A stretch of DNA of 17,841 nucleotides from Rhodobiaceae bacterium UBA7378 (GTDB lineage Bacteria; Pseudomonadota; Alphaproteobacteria; RS24), in contig DKNW01000070.1 in the NCBI GenBank assembly GCA_002469805.1, positions 1 to 17,841 of the forward strand, read 5' to 3'. Under the pieces are notes generated by a model. It ran no database searches. It saw only the letters and a program-made list of their open reading frames with translations, and was not told the DNA's origin. How positions within the stretch are numbered: the first letter of the stretch is position 1; each line of letters begins with the position of its first letter. This document shows positions 6,933 to 14,461 of the stretch, piece after piece. A program made the translations under genes and the position numbers.

Positions 6933-8333
6933 ATGAGATCACCTATCTCTAAATCGTTTGTTTCGCGATCCTTTTTAACGTTAGCCGCCATGCTGGTCAT
7001 GACTGGCTTCGTGTCAGGGGCGTTCACGCTACCGGCACGCGCTGACGCCGAGCTTCTAGGCACCAAGCTGACACCTATGGGCGCGGACCCAAAAGCATCA
7101 GCGGATGGTATCATTCCAGCATGGACAGGGGGCATGACCACGCCGCCAGCTGATTATGTCGTCGGGCAGCCGCATATCGACCCTTACGCTGATGATGCGG
7201 TGCTTTTCACAATTGACCAGAGCAATGTCGCCGAACATGCAGCACGCCTGCCAGCAATCCAGCAGGCAATGATCGCCAAATATCCCGGCAAATACGTCAT
7301 GAATGTTTATCCGACACGGCGTAGCTGTGCTGCGCCAGATCACGTCTATGCAGCCACGAAAGCCAATGTTGGGCGCGCGCGCCTTGTTGATGGCGGCAAT
7401 GGCATAACGGGCGCGTGGGGCGGCATTGCCTTTCCGATCCCTAAAAATGCTGACGAAGTATTGTGGAACCACAAAACGCATTATCACGGGCGCCGCTTTG
7501 CCGCGCGCATTACCGGCGGAAATATGTATGAAAACGGGTCGTTTACGCGGGTTGTGCGTACCGACAAGCGATACTCTTACTACTATGCCCCGCAGACGAA
7601 TTCGTCGGAAGACCTAGACAACCGGCTGTTTGTCTGGATGGGCACATGGTCAGTACCAACACGCATGAACGGGTCGGGGTTTTCCATGACAAACACCATT
7701 AATCAGATTGTCGAGCCGCGGCCCGGTTTTCTGTTTCGCCCGGATACACGTAAAATTGCTCGTGCTATTCCAAGCGCCACCAGCTACGAGGCCCCTATGA
7801 TGTCGGCACGCGGGTTGCGAATTGCCGACGATATGATGCTGTTTAGCGGCTCGCAGGACAGATATGAGTGGTCGCTTGTTGGCAAGCGCCCATATTACAT
7901 CGGGTACAATGTGTATCGCGCATCTGATCCGGCAATGGAGTTGGAAGACTTTGTGCAGCCAGATTTTTTAAACCCCGATCCTATCCGCTATGAGCTGCAT
8001 AGGGTTTGGGTGATTGAGGGGCGCTTAAAACCGGGTTTCAAACATCGCTATGCCAAGCGGGTGATTTATCTAGACGAAGATAGCTGGATCGCGGTTGGTA
8101 CTGATTTGTATAATGATGCGGGTGAACTGACACATGGGCAAATCGGGTTTGTGAAAAACTATTACGAACACCCGGCCTGTATTCAGGACTTTGACGTTTT
8201 ATACGATATCGAGGCTGGGCGGTATAATATCGACAATGTGAAAATCGAGTTTGGTCCGGCCAATCTTGACGATCCCACGATTAATGAGCGTGGTTTCGGG
8301 GCAGCGGCGTTGAAACGTGCCGTGTCGCGTTAA
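6933..8333 (+). CDS. Exported DUF1329 family protein
   Basis: A 466-residue protein with a clear Sec signal peptide: basic start, hydrophobic core at about residues 14-32 and an AxA-type cleavage site near PARADA, around residues 36-39. The mature part begins LLGTKLTPMGADPKASADG followed by IPAWTGG, the characteristic opening of DUF1329 proteins, which are predicted outer-membrane-directed proteins with a LolA/LolB-like fold. The length is normal for the family. The C-terminal half contains conserved-looking segments such as RVWVIEGRLKPG and RHRYAKR-type motifs (seen here as FKHRYAKRVIYLDEDSW). The start ATG at 6933 has AAGGAG 6 bases upstream. In many proteobacteria DUF1329 genes sit beside a DUF1302 porin-like gene; none is seen here. 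The biochemical function of the family is not established; a role in handling hydrophobic molecules at the outer membrane is only an inference from fold. Confidence 0.9.
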   Translation: MRSPISKSFVSRSFLTLAAMLVMTGFVSGAFTLPARADAELLGTKLTPMGADPKASADGIIPAWTGGMTTPPADYVVGQPHIDPYADDAVLFTIDQSNVAEHAARLPAIQQAMIAKYPGKYVMNVYPTRRSCAAPDHVYAATKANVGRARLVDGGNGITGAWGGIAFPIPKNADEVLWNHKTHYHGRRFAARITGGNMYENGSFTRVVRTDKRYSYYYAPQTNSSEDLDNRLFVWMGTWSVPTRMNGSGFSMTNTINQIVEPRPGFLFRPDTRKIARAIPSATSYEAPMMSARGLRIADDMMLFSGSQDRYEWSLVGKRPYYIGYNVYRASDPAMELEDFVQPDFLNPDPIRYELHRVWVIEGRLKPGFKHRYAKRVIYLDEDSWIAVGTDLYNDAGELTHGQIGFVKNYYEHPACIQDFDVLYDIEAGRYNIDNVKIEFGPANLDDPTINERGFGAAALKRAVSR

Positions 8334-8368
8334 ATCGCACGCAATCAAGGTGGACTGAGGAGCGCGCG

Positions 8369-8977
8369 ATGGAGTTGCCGGTCGATATTGAGACGGTCAA
8401 AGGTTTTTTGCACCCGGAGGAGGGCGCGGCGCTGTATGCGGCGGCGCACCGTCAAGCGGGGCATGGCACATGCGTTGAGATCGGCAGCTATTGCGGCAAG
8501 TCGACGGTTTATCTTGGGACCGCGTGCCAGAAAGCTGGCGGCTTATTAGTGGCAATTGACCATCATCGTGGGTCGGAAGAAAACCAGCCCGGTGAAGAAT
8601 ATTTTGACCCCGATCTGGCTGACCCTGCCGGTGGCATGTCGTCGCTGGCTTATTTCCGCGACACATTATCTCGCGCTGGCCTTGAGGATTGTGTTGTACC
8701 GGTTTTGGCACGCGCTGAACTGGCGGCGCGCGTTATCGACGGCCCGATTAGTTTTGTTTTCATTGATGGTGGGCATTCCATGGCAGCGGCGATGGCGGAT
8801 TATCGCAATTGGGCGACGCGCGTTATGCCTGGCGGCCTGCTCGCAATTCACGATGTGTTTCCAAATCCGGCTGACGGCGGACGCCCGCCTTTCGAAATAT
8901 ATAAGCTGGCGGTAAATTCGGGACTATTTGAAGAGATTGACGCTGTGCACTCATTGCGGCTTTTGCGCCGATTATAG
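8369..8977 (+). CDS. Class I SAM-dependent methyltransferase (Methyltransf_24 type)
   Basis: A 202-residue protein consisting of a single Rossmann-type methyltransferase domain. Motif I is CVEIGSYCGKSTVYLG (about residues 35-50), the acidic end of strand 2 is VAIDHH, and the later strand-4 region FVFIDGGHS followed by MPGGLLAIHDVF is typical of the Methyltransf_24 group that often acts on small hydroxylated or glycosyl substrates. No membrane segment or extra domain is present. The start ATG at 8369 has GAGGAG 6 bases upstream. The gene lies 35 bases after the DUF1329 gene on the same strand and so may be co-transcribed, but it faces the GT4-methyltransferase-toroid operon and may equally belong with that pathway. 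The substrate is unknown. Confidence 0.85.
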   Translation: MELPVDIETVKGFLHPEEGAALYAAAHRQAGHGTCVEIGSYCGKSTVYLGTACQKAGGLLVAIDHHRGSEENQPGEEYFDPDLADPAGGMSSLAYFRDTLSRAGLEDCVVPVLARAELAARVIDGPISFVFIDGGHSMAAAMADYRNWATRVMPGGLLAIHDVFPNPADGGRPPFEIYKLAVNSGLFEEIDAVHSLRLLRRL

Positions 8978-8992
8978 AGCCGATTGTAGAGC
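8969..8992 (+). repeat. 12-base in-frame tandem duplication covering a stop codon
   Basis: CGATTATAGAGC is followed directly by CGATTGTAGAGC, one mismatch. The unit holds the last two codons (Arg-Leu) and TAG stop of the methyltransferase gene, so the copy provides a second in-frame TAG 12 bases downstream. Confidence 0.8.
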
Positions 8993-9010
8993 AGGCTTGA
9001 ACGGCGGTAT

Positions 9011-10063
9011 TTAAGCGAATTTGTCAGTAAAAATGGCATGCGCTGGCGTCAGTTGGTGCACCGCATCATGGGCCAGTAACACCGCGCCGGCGGTCCATGC
9101 CGGTTTTTCAACCGGCCAGAAAACTTCCTGTTTGACCTGCATGCCCATCCAGTAGGCGCCGTTTTCATCGCGAAATTTATCGAGCCAGCCAAGGTGCTCT
9201 GCGGCTTGGTCGCTGCGTCCCGCGGCCATGAGCGCCAATACGAGTTCGGCGCTTTCCGCAACCGTGACCCATGGCTCATCTGATACGCACCGACAGCCAT
9301 AACCGTCGATCACAAATGTGTCCCAGCGAGCTTCAAAGCGTGCTGAGGTTTGGCGTGCATCCAAGGCACCACTTAAAATTGGGTAATACCAGTCCATCGA
9401 ATAGCGTTCTTTTGAGCCCCATGTGCGGTCGAAGCGTTCCGGCTGATGGGCCAGCACATGTCCGAGGCGCGCGCGTGCGCTTCGCCATTCGGGGGCTGGC
9501 TTGCCGAGTGCCTCGCTCAATAAAACGGCATGACCAAGGCTTTTGTGAATCGAGCTGTTTCCGGTAACGAGGCTGTCTTCTTCTGGTGTGCTGGGGTCGC
9601 GGGCTGTCCAACGAATATCGCCCTCGGCATATTGCAGCGTCAGCACAAAATTGATCGCAGCCTCAACGCAAGGCCAAAGGGTCATTGCATAGGTGGTGTC
9701 GTCGAAAATCAGATAATGGTGGTAGACTGCGGTAGCGATATAGGCGGTAAAATTTGTGTCGCGGATTTTGTGTCCAGTATCCATGCCTTCGGTCGTAAAC
9801 TGGTGTAACTCCATATCGATAGGTACCGCACTGCCAAGCTGCCCCCACCAAGAGCCGTCGTTTAACTGACTGTCTTGTAGATAGCCGATGGCTTTTTCCG
9901 CAGCGGTGCGTTCGCCCAGAATTTGTAAGCCCATCGCGGCTTCTAGATGGTTCCACGGGTCGATGACCCCGCCTTTGAACCAGGGAATGGAACCGTCCGT
10001 GTTTTGTAGGCCCAGTATCGTGGCGCGGGCACCATCAAAGCGCGACATATCCGGCGCGCGCAT
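9011..10063 (-). CDS. Alpha/alpha-toroid protein, 'prenyltransferase/squalene-cyclase-like'
   Basis: A 350-residue soluble protein built from helical repeats of the terpenoid-cyclase/prenyltransferase toroid type. QW-like repeat signatures are visible: LQNTDGSIPW near residue 20, LQDSQLNDGSWWG near 65-77, LQYAEGDIRW in the middle and FRDENGAYWMG near the C terminus. The DxDD acid motif of squalene-hopene cyclases is not present, so cyclase activity is not supported; a glycan-binding or glycan-cleaving toroid is an alternative. ATG at 10063 is preferred over GTG at 10066 because an AGG lies at better spacing; it overlaps the upstream methyltransferase stop by one base (TGATG). It is last in the operon glycosyltransferase, methyltransferase, toroid. 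No signal peptide is seen. The fold call is moderate; the function is unknown. Confidence 0.75.
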   Translation of the reverse strand: MRAPDMSRFDGARATILGLQNTDGSIPWFKGGVIDPWNHLEAAMGLQILGERTAAEKAIGYLQDSQLNDGSWWGQLGSAVPIDMELHQFTTEGMDTGHKIRDTNFTAYIATAVYHHYLIFDDTTYAMTLWPCVEAAINFVLTLQYAEGDIRWTARDPSTPEEDSLVTGNSSIHKSLGHAVLLSEALGKPAPEWRSARARLGHVLAHQPERFDRTWGSKERYSMDWYYPILSGALDARQTSARFEARWDTFVIDGYGCRCVSDEPWVTVAESAELVLALMAAGRSDQAAEHLGWLDKFRDENGAYWMGMQVKQEVFWPVEKPAWTAGAVLLAHDAVHQLTPAHAIFTDKFA

Positions 10064-10788
10064 CACACGCCTGCCGGTTTGTCGAAATACATTACGAGGC
10101 TTTTGCCCATGACTGGGTCAGCGATTTTAGATAAAAGCCGCAGCGCCATCGGGTTGGATAATATTTCAATTTCTAGTAGGCGGCGATATTTTCGTACCAA
10201 AAATTGCTCGTTGCGCTCGACACCAATAGCGCATTTGAGCCACCAATAAGGGCTGTGGAGGCCATGCGTTAGGTGGCGCGTCAGATAGGTAAACCCCATG
10301 GCTTCGATGTCGCGGCGCAATTCATGGCGTTTGAAAATACGCACATGCCCCCCGGGGACATCGTAATAGGCGCGCGATAGCATCCAGCAAATCTGTTCTG
10401 GCCAGCGATGCGGCACTGAAATCCCGATGCGCCCGCCCGGTTTTGTCACGCGCCATATCTCTGCCAGTGCGCCGGCATAATCGGGTATGTGCTCAAGCAC
10501 TTCGGAGCAAATGAGACGGTCGAAACTATTATCGGCAAAAGGTAGCGACAGGGCATCTCCGACCATCAGGTCATAGCGGCGCGCATGACCTGTTTGTGGC
10601 TCTAGATCTGGATGGTCGAGAAACCCCTGCTGGGTGGTCAAAACATCCTCAAGGCCCAGGTCGAGGCCAACCGAATGGCATCTCCGATAGAAATAGGCGG
10701 CGTGTGTGTGGCGGCCACGACCACATCCTAAATCAAGTATTTGGTGTCCGTCTTCCAGACGGAGAATGTCGAGGTCAATCGTCTGCAT
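10063..10788 (-). CDS. Class I SAM-dependent methyltransferase (Methyltransf_11 type)
   Basis: A 241-residue protein with the full SAM-binding signature: motif I ILDLGCGRG at residues 17-25, the acidic residue of GLDLG near D43, DALSLPFADNSFD at 78-90, SEVLEHI at 95-101 and KPGGRIGISVP at 116-126. The C-terminal 100 residues are family-specific and basic (VRKYRRLLE), possibly for substrate binding. The ATG at 10788 is chosen because it falls 4 bases after the glycosyltransferase stop; the frame is open further upstream to a TTG at 10851, but that would overlap the glycosyltransferase by about 60 bases and adds poorly conserved-looking sequence. Tight packing with a GT4 gene upstream and a toroid gene downstream suggests methylation of a glycan, glycolipid or lipid intermediate. 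The substrate is unknown. Confidence 0.87.
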   Translation of the reverse strand: MQTIDLDILRLEDGHQILDLGCGRGRHTHAAYFYRRCHSVGLDLGLEDVLTTQQGFLDHPDLEPQTGHARRYDLMVGDALSLPFADNSFDRLICSEVLEHIPDYAGALAEIWRVTKPGGRIGISVPHRWPEQICWMLSRAYYDVPGGHVRIFKRHELRRDIEAMGFTYLTRHLTHGLHSPYWWLKCAIGVERNEQFLVRKYRRLLEIEILSNPMALRLLSKIADPVMGKSLVMYFDKPAGV

Positions 10789-10792
10789 AGGG

Positions 10793-12106
10793 CTAGGCGT
10801 GCTGTTGGTTTGGATCGTGGGCCGCGATGGTTTGTCGGTAAAGCTGCACAACGTCGCGGGCGCAACGCTCCCACTTGAAATTATCGAGAATATGCTGGCG
10901 TGCCTTGATTGCCATTTGATCGCGTTTTTCTTCGTCGCGTAGCAAATCGTCTATGGCGCGGGCGAGCGCGGGCGGGTTTGAGTGAGGCACGACGATGCCT
11001 GCATCGCCCACGACTTCGGGCAATGACCCGCCATCTGTCGCCACTAATGGCACACCGCATGACAGTGCCTCGCCGGCAGGAAATCCGAAACCCTCATATA
11101 CTGAAGGTGACACGGCAATAGTGGTTTCAGCGTAAAGGTCGCACAATTCTTCCCCCGATAGGCCGGAGTTAAAGGTCACGCGGTCGCGAATACCAAGCCG
11201 GTTTAACTCGTCCATTGTCTGGCCTTCGCGCAAGCGCCCAACGACCAGTAATTCGAGGTCTGGATGGTCCGTTAGCAGCATGTGATAGGCCCGAATGAGG
11301 TAGATCAAACCTTTTAGCGGCACATCGGCGCTAGCGGTTGCCATCAAGCGGTTTTTCCGGCGTTTGATATGTGGTCGCGGGGTAAACAATTCATGGTCGA
11401 TGCCATGATGAATACGCACCATGCGATCCATTGGAATTTTGAAGTCCTTATGAACGTCGCGCTTCGTGCTGTCTGAGACCACGATCAGTGGGTCGAGCGC
11501 GCGCGCGACTTTCATTTGCATGTTTAAAAACGAATACCAGCGCCACTTCAGAAATTTAATCCATGGCCATTTCGCGTGGGTAATATCAATGTACCTATCT
11601 TTGGTAATCGGGTGATGGATGGTGCCGACAACGGGCAGGCCCATATCGCGGACATCGAGCATGCCGTAACATAATGTCTGATTGTCGTGCATAATGTCGT
11701 ACTGACCGATCTTGTCGCGCATATATTCCGCCATGCGCACACCAAATGTATAGGGTTCTGGAAAGCCGCCCCAATTATGGCTCCACCATTCGAAGAGATC
11801 TGTTTTATTCCGCATAATATCGCCGTTGAGGCAAGTGATTGGGTTCGTGCGGGCATACATATCAAGCGATGGTAGCTTGATGAGGCCGATGCGTGGGTCA
11901 AGCTCAGGGTAGGGCGGGCCGGAGATCACGTCGACATGATGCCCTAAATCGACTAGCGCCTTTGATATTAGCCGCATGTAAATGCCCTGGCCGCCAGTGT
12001 GCGGGTCGCTTCGATAGCTGGGCAGAAGAATACGAAGTGGTGCGCCATCGTCGATTTCGGCGATACGCTGTGGAGAGGCGCCCGAGAAAGTTTCTGGTTT
12101 ATTCAT
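10793..12106 (-). CDS. GT4-family glycosyltransferase
   Basis: A 437-residue retaining glycosyltransferase with GT-B fold, expected to use a nucleotide-sugar donor at the cytoplasmic side. The N-terminal domain has the glycine loop HTGGQGIYMR (GGQG at residues 38-41), and the C-terminal domain holds the K265 region (VPLKGL) and the E-x7-E motif as EGFGFPAGEALSCGVP, with E338 and E346, followed by ATDGGSLPEVVGDAG. These features are diagnostic for GT4. The ATG at 12106 is chosen over the in-frame GTG at 12130 because the promoter at 12142-12170 would start transcription near 12135, leaving GTG almost leaderless. It is the first gene of a three-gene operon with a methyltransferase and a toroid protein. 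Acceptor and sugar are not predictable. Confidence 0.92.
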   Translation of the reverse strand: MNKPETFSGASPQRIAEIDDGAPLRILLPSYRSDPHTGGQGIYMRLISKALVDLGHHVDVISGPPYPELDPRIGLIKLPSLDMYARTNPITCLNGDIMRNKTDLFEWWSHNWGGFPEPYTFGVRMAEYMRDKIGQYDIMHDNQTLCYGMLDVRDMGLPVVGTIHHPITKDRYIDITHAKWPWIKFLKWRWYSFLNMQMKVARALDPLIVVSDSTKRDVHKDFKIPMDRMVRIHHGIDHELFTPRPHIKRRKNRLMATASADVPLKGLIYLIRAYHMLLTDHPDLELLVVGRLREGQTMDELNRLGIRDRVTFNSGLSGEELCDLYAETTIAVSPSVYEGFGFPAGEALSCGVPLVATDGGSLPEVVGDAGIVVPHSNPPALARAIDDLLRDEEKRDQMAIKARQHILDNFKWERCARDVVQLYRQTIAAHDPNQQHA

Positions 12107-12141
12107 TGGTCGACCGACCTTTATCAACACGTACGGCGCGG

Positions 12142-12170
12142 ACTATAGGCCACCCAAACGACAGGCTCAA
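12142..12170 (-). promoter_or_regulatory. Promoter of the GT4-methyltransferase-toroid operon
   Basis: On the minus strand TTGAGC (12165-12170) and TATAGT (12142-12147) stand at the optimal 17-base spacing. The -10 matches consensus at 5/6 and the -35 at 4/6. The predicted start near 12135 leaves about 29 bases to the ATG at 12106. It lies in the 57-base gap after the epoxide hydrolase-like gene, so the operon is probably transcribed separately from it. Confidence 0.5.
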
Positions 12171-12187
12171 GAAGTAAACCACCGGCC

Positions 12188-13210
12188 TCAGGCGAAACGA
12201 CGAACCAGCCAGTCGCTCATCAAATCCGCAAGTTCTTGGGGTTTTTCGTTCTGTGTCCAGTGGCCGCACGCACGAATGAGATGGGTTTCCAAATCCGCGA
12301 CGTATTTAGGCATGTTTTCTGCCATTGACGGCGGTAAAAACGTGTCGTGCTCAGCGCAAATCATCAGGCTGGGCACGTCGACTTTCTGCTCGAAATTTGC
12401 ACTCATCTCCCAGTTGCGGGTGAAGTTACGATACCAGTTCACGCCGCCGCGAAAGCCGCTGCGCGCATACGCTCGGTGATAATGGTCAAAATCGGCGGGC
12501 GCCAGCAATTGCTTGCCGGGCCATGTCGCCTCGTCGCTTTCCAGAATTTTCAGAATGGCAAAATTTTCCCATCCCGGGCCTAATTCCGGCACGCCTTGCG
12601 TTTCGGTGGGATTAGACCCGCGGTAAAAGCATCTAAGCGCGCGCGCCGGATCACTATCCATAACGGCTTCCACCATGCCGTGCTCTTGAAAAGCAACGAT
12701 ATAAAAATCGTTACCCATGGCATTGCGGAAAGCTGCGATGGGATCTTGTGCTAGGCGCGGAATAAACGGCGTGTTCACCCCGATTAATCCGGCAATGCGG
12801 TCAGGGTGATAGAATGGCAACTGCCAGGTAACGAGGCCACCCCAATCATGTCCGGCGAAAATGGCTTTTTCCACGTTGAGAGCGTTCAGCAATGCTGAAA
12901 GGTCGCCACAAAGATGCGCCATGTCATAAAGCGGCACGCTGGCGGCATCACCGGCGTCACTAAAGGCTTGTCCGGTATACCCGAACCCGCGTTGATCGGG
13001 CACGACCACATGAAATCCGGCTTCCACCAACGGTGCAACAATGTGCCGCCAGCTATAGCCGATCTCAGGAAACCCGTGGCACAGGACAACTGATGGCTTG
13101 CCAGAGTTTGGGGTACCAGCCTGATATACTGCCATGCGCAGGTCTGGCAACTGCAAAAACTCCGGTTCATCCCAGTTAATCATGTGGTTGGGCATATGAT
13201 GTTCACTCAT
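12188..13210 (-). CDS. Alpha/beta hydrolase, soluble epoxide hydrolase type
   Basis: A 340-residue cytoplasmic alpha/beta-hydrolase that probably opens epoxides to diols. Seen in order: the oxyanion motif HGFPE (45-49), nucleophile Asp D122 in GHDWGG, the cap domain with the two epoxide-polarising Tyr candidates Y170 (NDFYIV) and Y260 (NWYRNF), acid D289 in EHDTF, and base H317 in GHWTQNEKP. An Asp nucleophile with two lid Tyr residues is the hallmark of epoxide hydrolases rather than esterases; a haloalkane dehalogenase is less likely because of HGFPE and the lid Tyr pair. Length is normal. No strong ribosome binding site precedes the ATG at 13210, so M6 or M10 could be the true start. It lies 111 bases downstream of the epimerase gene on the same strand. 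Confidence 0.88.
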   Translation of the reverse strand: MSEHHMPNHMINWDEPEFLQLPDLRMAVYQAGTPNSGKPSVVLCHGFPEIGYSWRHIVAPLVEAGFHVVVPDQRGFGYTGQAFSDAGDAASVPLYDMAHLCGDLSALLNALNVEKAIFAGHDWGGLVTWQLPFYHPDRIAGLIGVNTPFIPRLAQDPIAAFRNAMGNDFYIVAFQEHGMVEAVMDSDPARALRCFYRGSNPTETQGVPELGPGWENFAILKILESDEATWPGKQLLAPADFDHYHRAYARSGFRGGVNWYRNFTRNWEMSANFEQKVDVPSLMICAEHDTFLPPSMAENMPKYVADLETHLIRACGHWTQNEKPQELADLMSDWLVRRFA

Positions 13211-13321
13211 CGGTTGGGTATGACTTTTCTATTCAGACAATAGGGACAAATAGCGGGTGTCGCAACGGGCAGGTGGCTGCCTGTGGCCGCTGTGTCGCGG
13301 TGCCAGAACACTCGAACGAGC

Positions 13322-14311
13322 TTATCCCCAGAGATCAGCTGGCGGCGGCGCAATTGATGAGCCGCTGTACATCAAGCCTGGATCACGGTCCTCGCTGAGC
13401 CATAAAGGACCATCAAGATCTGCAAGGTCAGCTAGTTGGGCCAATAAATGCGCCGGTGCCATAGATAATGATGACGCGACCATGCAGCCGATCATCACTT
13501 GGAGATTGCGCGATTTCGCGGTTCTTACCATCTCTAAAGCCTCAGTAAAGCCACCCGCCTTGTCCAGCTTGACGTTGACCCAGCTATAGGCAGCAGGAAG
13601 CGTGTCTAGGTCGCGGGTTTCATGCACGCTTTCATCGGCACAAAATGGCAGGTCGATATCGCTTAACCCATCTTGCTCGCGCGCCGCGACGGGCTGCTCA
13701 AAAAACCGCACATCATAAGCACCCAGCAGTTCTGCATAGCGCGCCAAATCCTCAACGCGCCACCCCTCATTGGCGTCGACGATGAGTTGGGCGTCGGGCC
13801 GGGCTTTTCTTATTTCACGCAAGCGGGTGATATCGGCTAGCACGCCTTCGCTGCTACCAAGTTTGATTTTCAGTAACGGGAAACCGGCAGCGCCATGCGC
13901 GGCGCGGGCCATGGTGTCGGCACCGTCTAGCACAATCGTAAAGGCTGTGGTGATGGCATGAGGTGCTGATAAACCCGCCAACTGCCAAACCGGTTTGCCA
14001 GTGGTCTTGGCTTCCAAATCCCATAGCGCACAATCCAGCGCACACCGCGCGGCACCAGGTTGCAAGGCGGTCTGCAGGTCGTCACGCGATAGGCCATCCG
14101 CCAGCACACCGCGCAATTGGTCAATAGTCGCGGTGACGGTCTCCACCGTTTCGCCATAGCGCGGGTAGGGTAATGCCTCACCGTGGCCCCGCACGCCGTT
14201 TTCGTAGATCTCGACACTGATCGGCTCGGCACGCACTTTGGTGCCCCGCGCGATCGCGAAGGCTTGGCGCAATGGAAATGTGTCGGCATTGATGGAAATG
14301 GTGCGGGTCAA
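13322..14311 (-). CDS. Mandelate racemase/MLE-family epimerase (dipeptide epimerase or N-acyl-D-Glu racemase, DgcA-like)
   Basis: A 329-residue enolase-superfamily enzyme with capping domain (about 1-110) and TIM-barrel. Catalytic and metal residues are all visible: KIK with K148 and K150, D179 in VDANEG, E205 in FFEQP, D226 in ADES and the second base Lys K248 in NVKLDK. The arrangement of two Lys bases is that of L-Ala-D/L-Glu epimerases and of the alphaproteobacterial N-acetyl-D-Glu racemase DgcA; MIGCMVASSLSMAPA and LDGPLWL near the end fit both. The DgcN partner gene expected for D-Glu catabolism is not in the window. There is no in-frame ATG at the N terminus; the TTG at 14311 is preferred because AAAGG (14320-14324) lies 8 bases upstream and the protein then begins like its relatives. 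TTG at 14341 is the alternative. Confidence 0.88.
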   Translation of the reverse strand: MTRTISINADTFPLRQAFAIARGTKVRAEPISVEIYENGVRGHGEALPYPRYGETVETVTATIDQLRGVLADGLSRDDLQTALQPGAARCALDCALWDLEAKTTGKPVWQLAGLSAPHAITTAFTIVLDGADTMARAAHGAAGFPLLKIKLGSSEGVLADITRLREIRKARPDAQLIVDANEGWRVEDLARYAELLGAYDVRFFEQPVAAREQDGLSDIDLPFCADESVHETRDLDTLPAAYSWVNVKLDKAGGFTEALEMVRTAKSRNLQVMIGCMVASSLSMAPAHLLAQLADLADLDGPLWLSEDRDPGLMYSGSSIAPPPADLWG

Positions 14312-14361
14312 AAACGCGGCCTTTGGTGAATTGAATATCAAGCTAACACGTGACTTCTAGC

Positions 14362-14374
14362 GTGCGGCAAAAAA
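14362..14374 (+). repeat. 13-base shared upstream element, copy 1 (ferredoxin side)
   Basis: GTGCGGCAAAAAA occurs here, 100 bases before the ferredoxin start, and again at 15143-15155, 112 bases before the ferredoxin reductase start, in the same orientation. Both copies are intergenic. It may be a regulator or A-tract activator site. Confidence 0.55.
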
Positions 14375-14400
14375 GCGACCCTAGAAAACACAATGACGGG

Positions 14401-14428
14401 TTGCCCTTGGGCATAAATTGCCTATAGT
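14401..14428 (+). promoter_or_regulatory. Ferredoxin promoter with overlapping palindrome
   Basis: TTGCCC (14401-14406) and TATAGT (14423-14428, 5/6 match) are 16 bases apart; transcription would begin near 14435 and the leader would carry AGGGAGA. A 12-base inverted repeat TGCCCTTGGGCA (14402-14413) overlaps the -35 box and could be an operator; no cognate regulator is recognised. Confidence 0.45.
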
Positions 14429-14461
14429 TTGCTCAAATTCAAGCTTGTTAGGGAGAAAGAC

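Noticed and set aside
9011..10063. Squalene-hopene cyclase
   Set aside because: The protein is about half the usual length and lacks the DxDD motif, although QW-like repeats are present.
10789..10851. Longer form of the Methyltransf_11 protein starting at TTG 10851
   Set aside because: It would overlap the end of the glycosyltransferase by about 60 bases; ATG at 10788 starts just after the glycosyltransferase stop and just ahead of the SAM motif.
13268..13281. GGCAG-GTGG-CTGCC hairpin as a terminator after the epimerase gene
   Set aside because: The stem is only 5 base pairs and no T-run follows on either strand; it is just as likely to be chance in GC-rich DNA.
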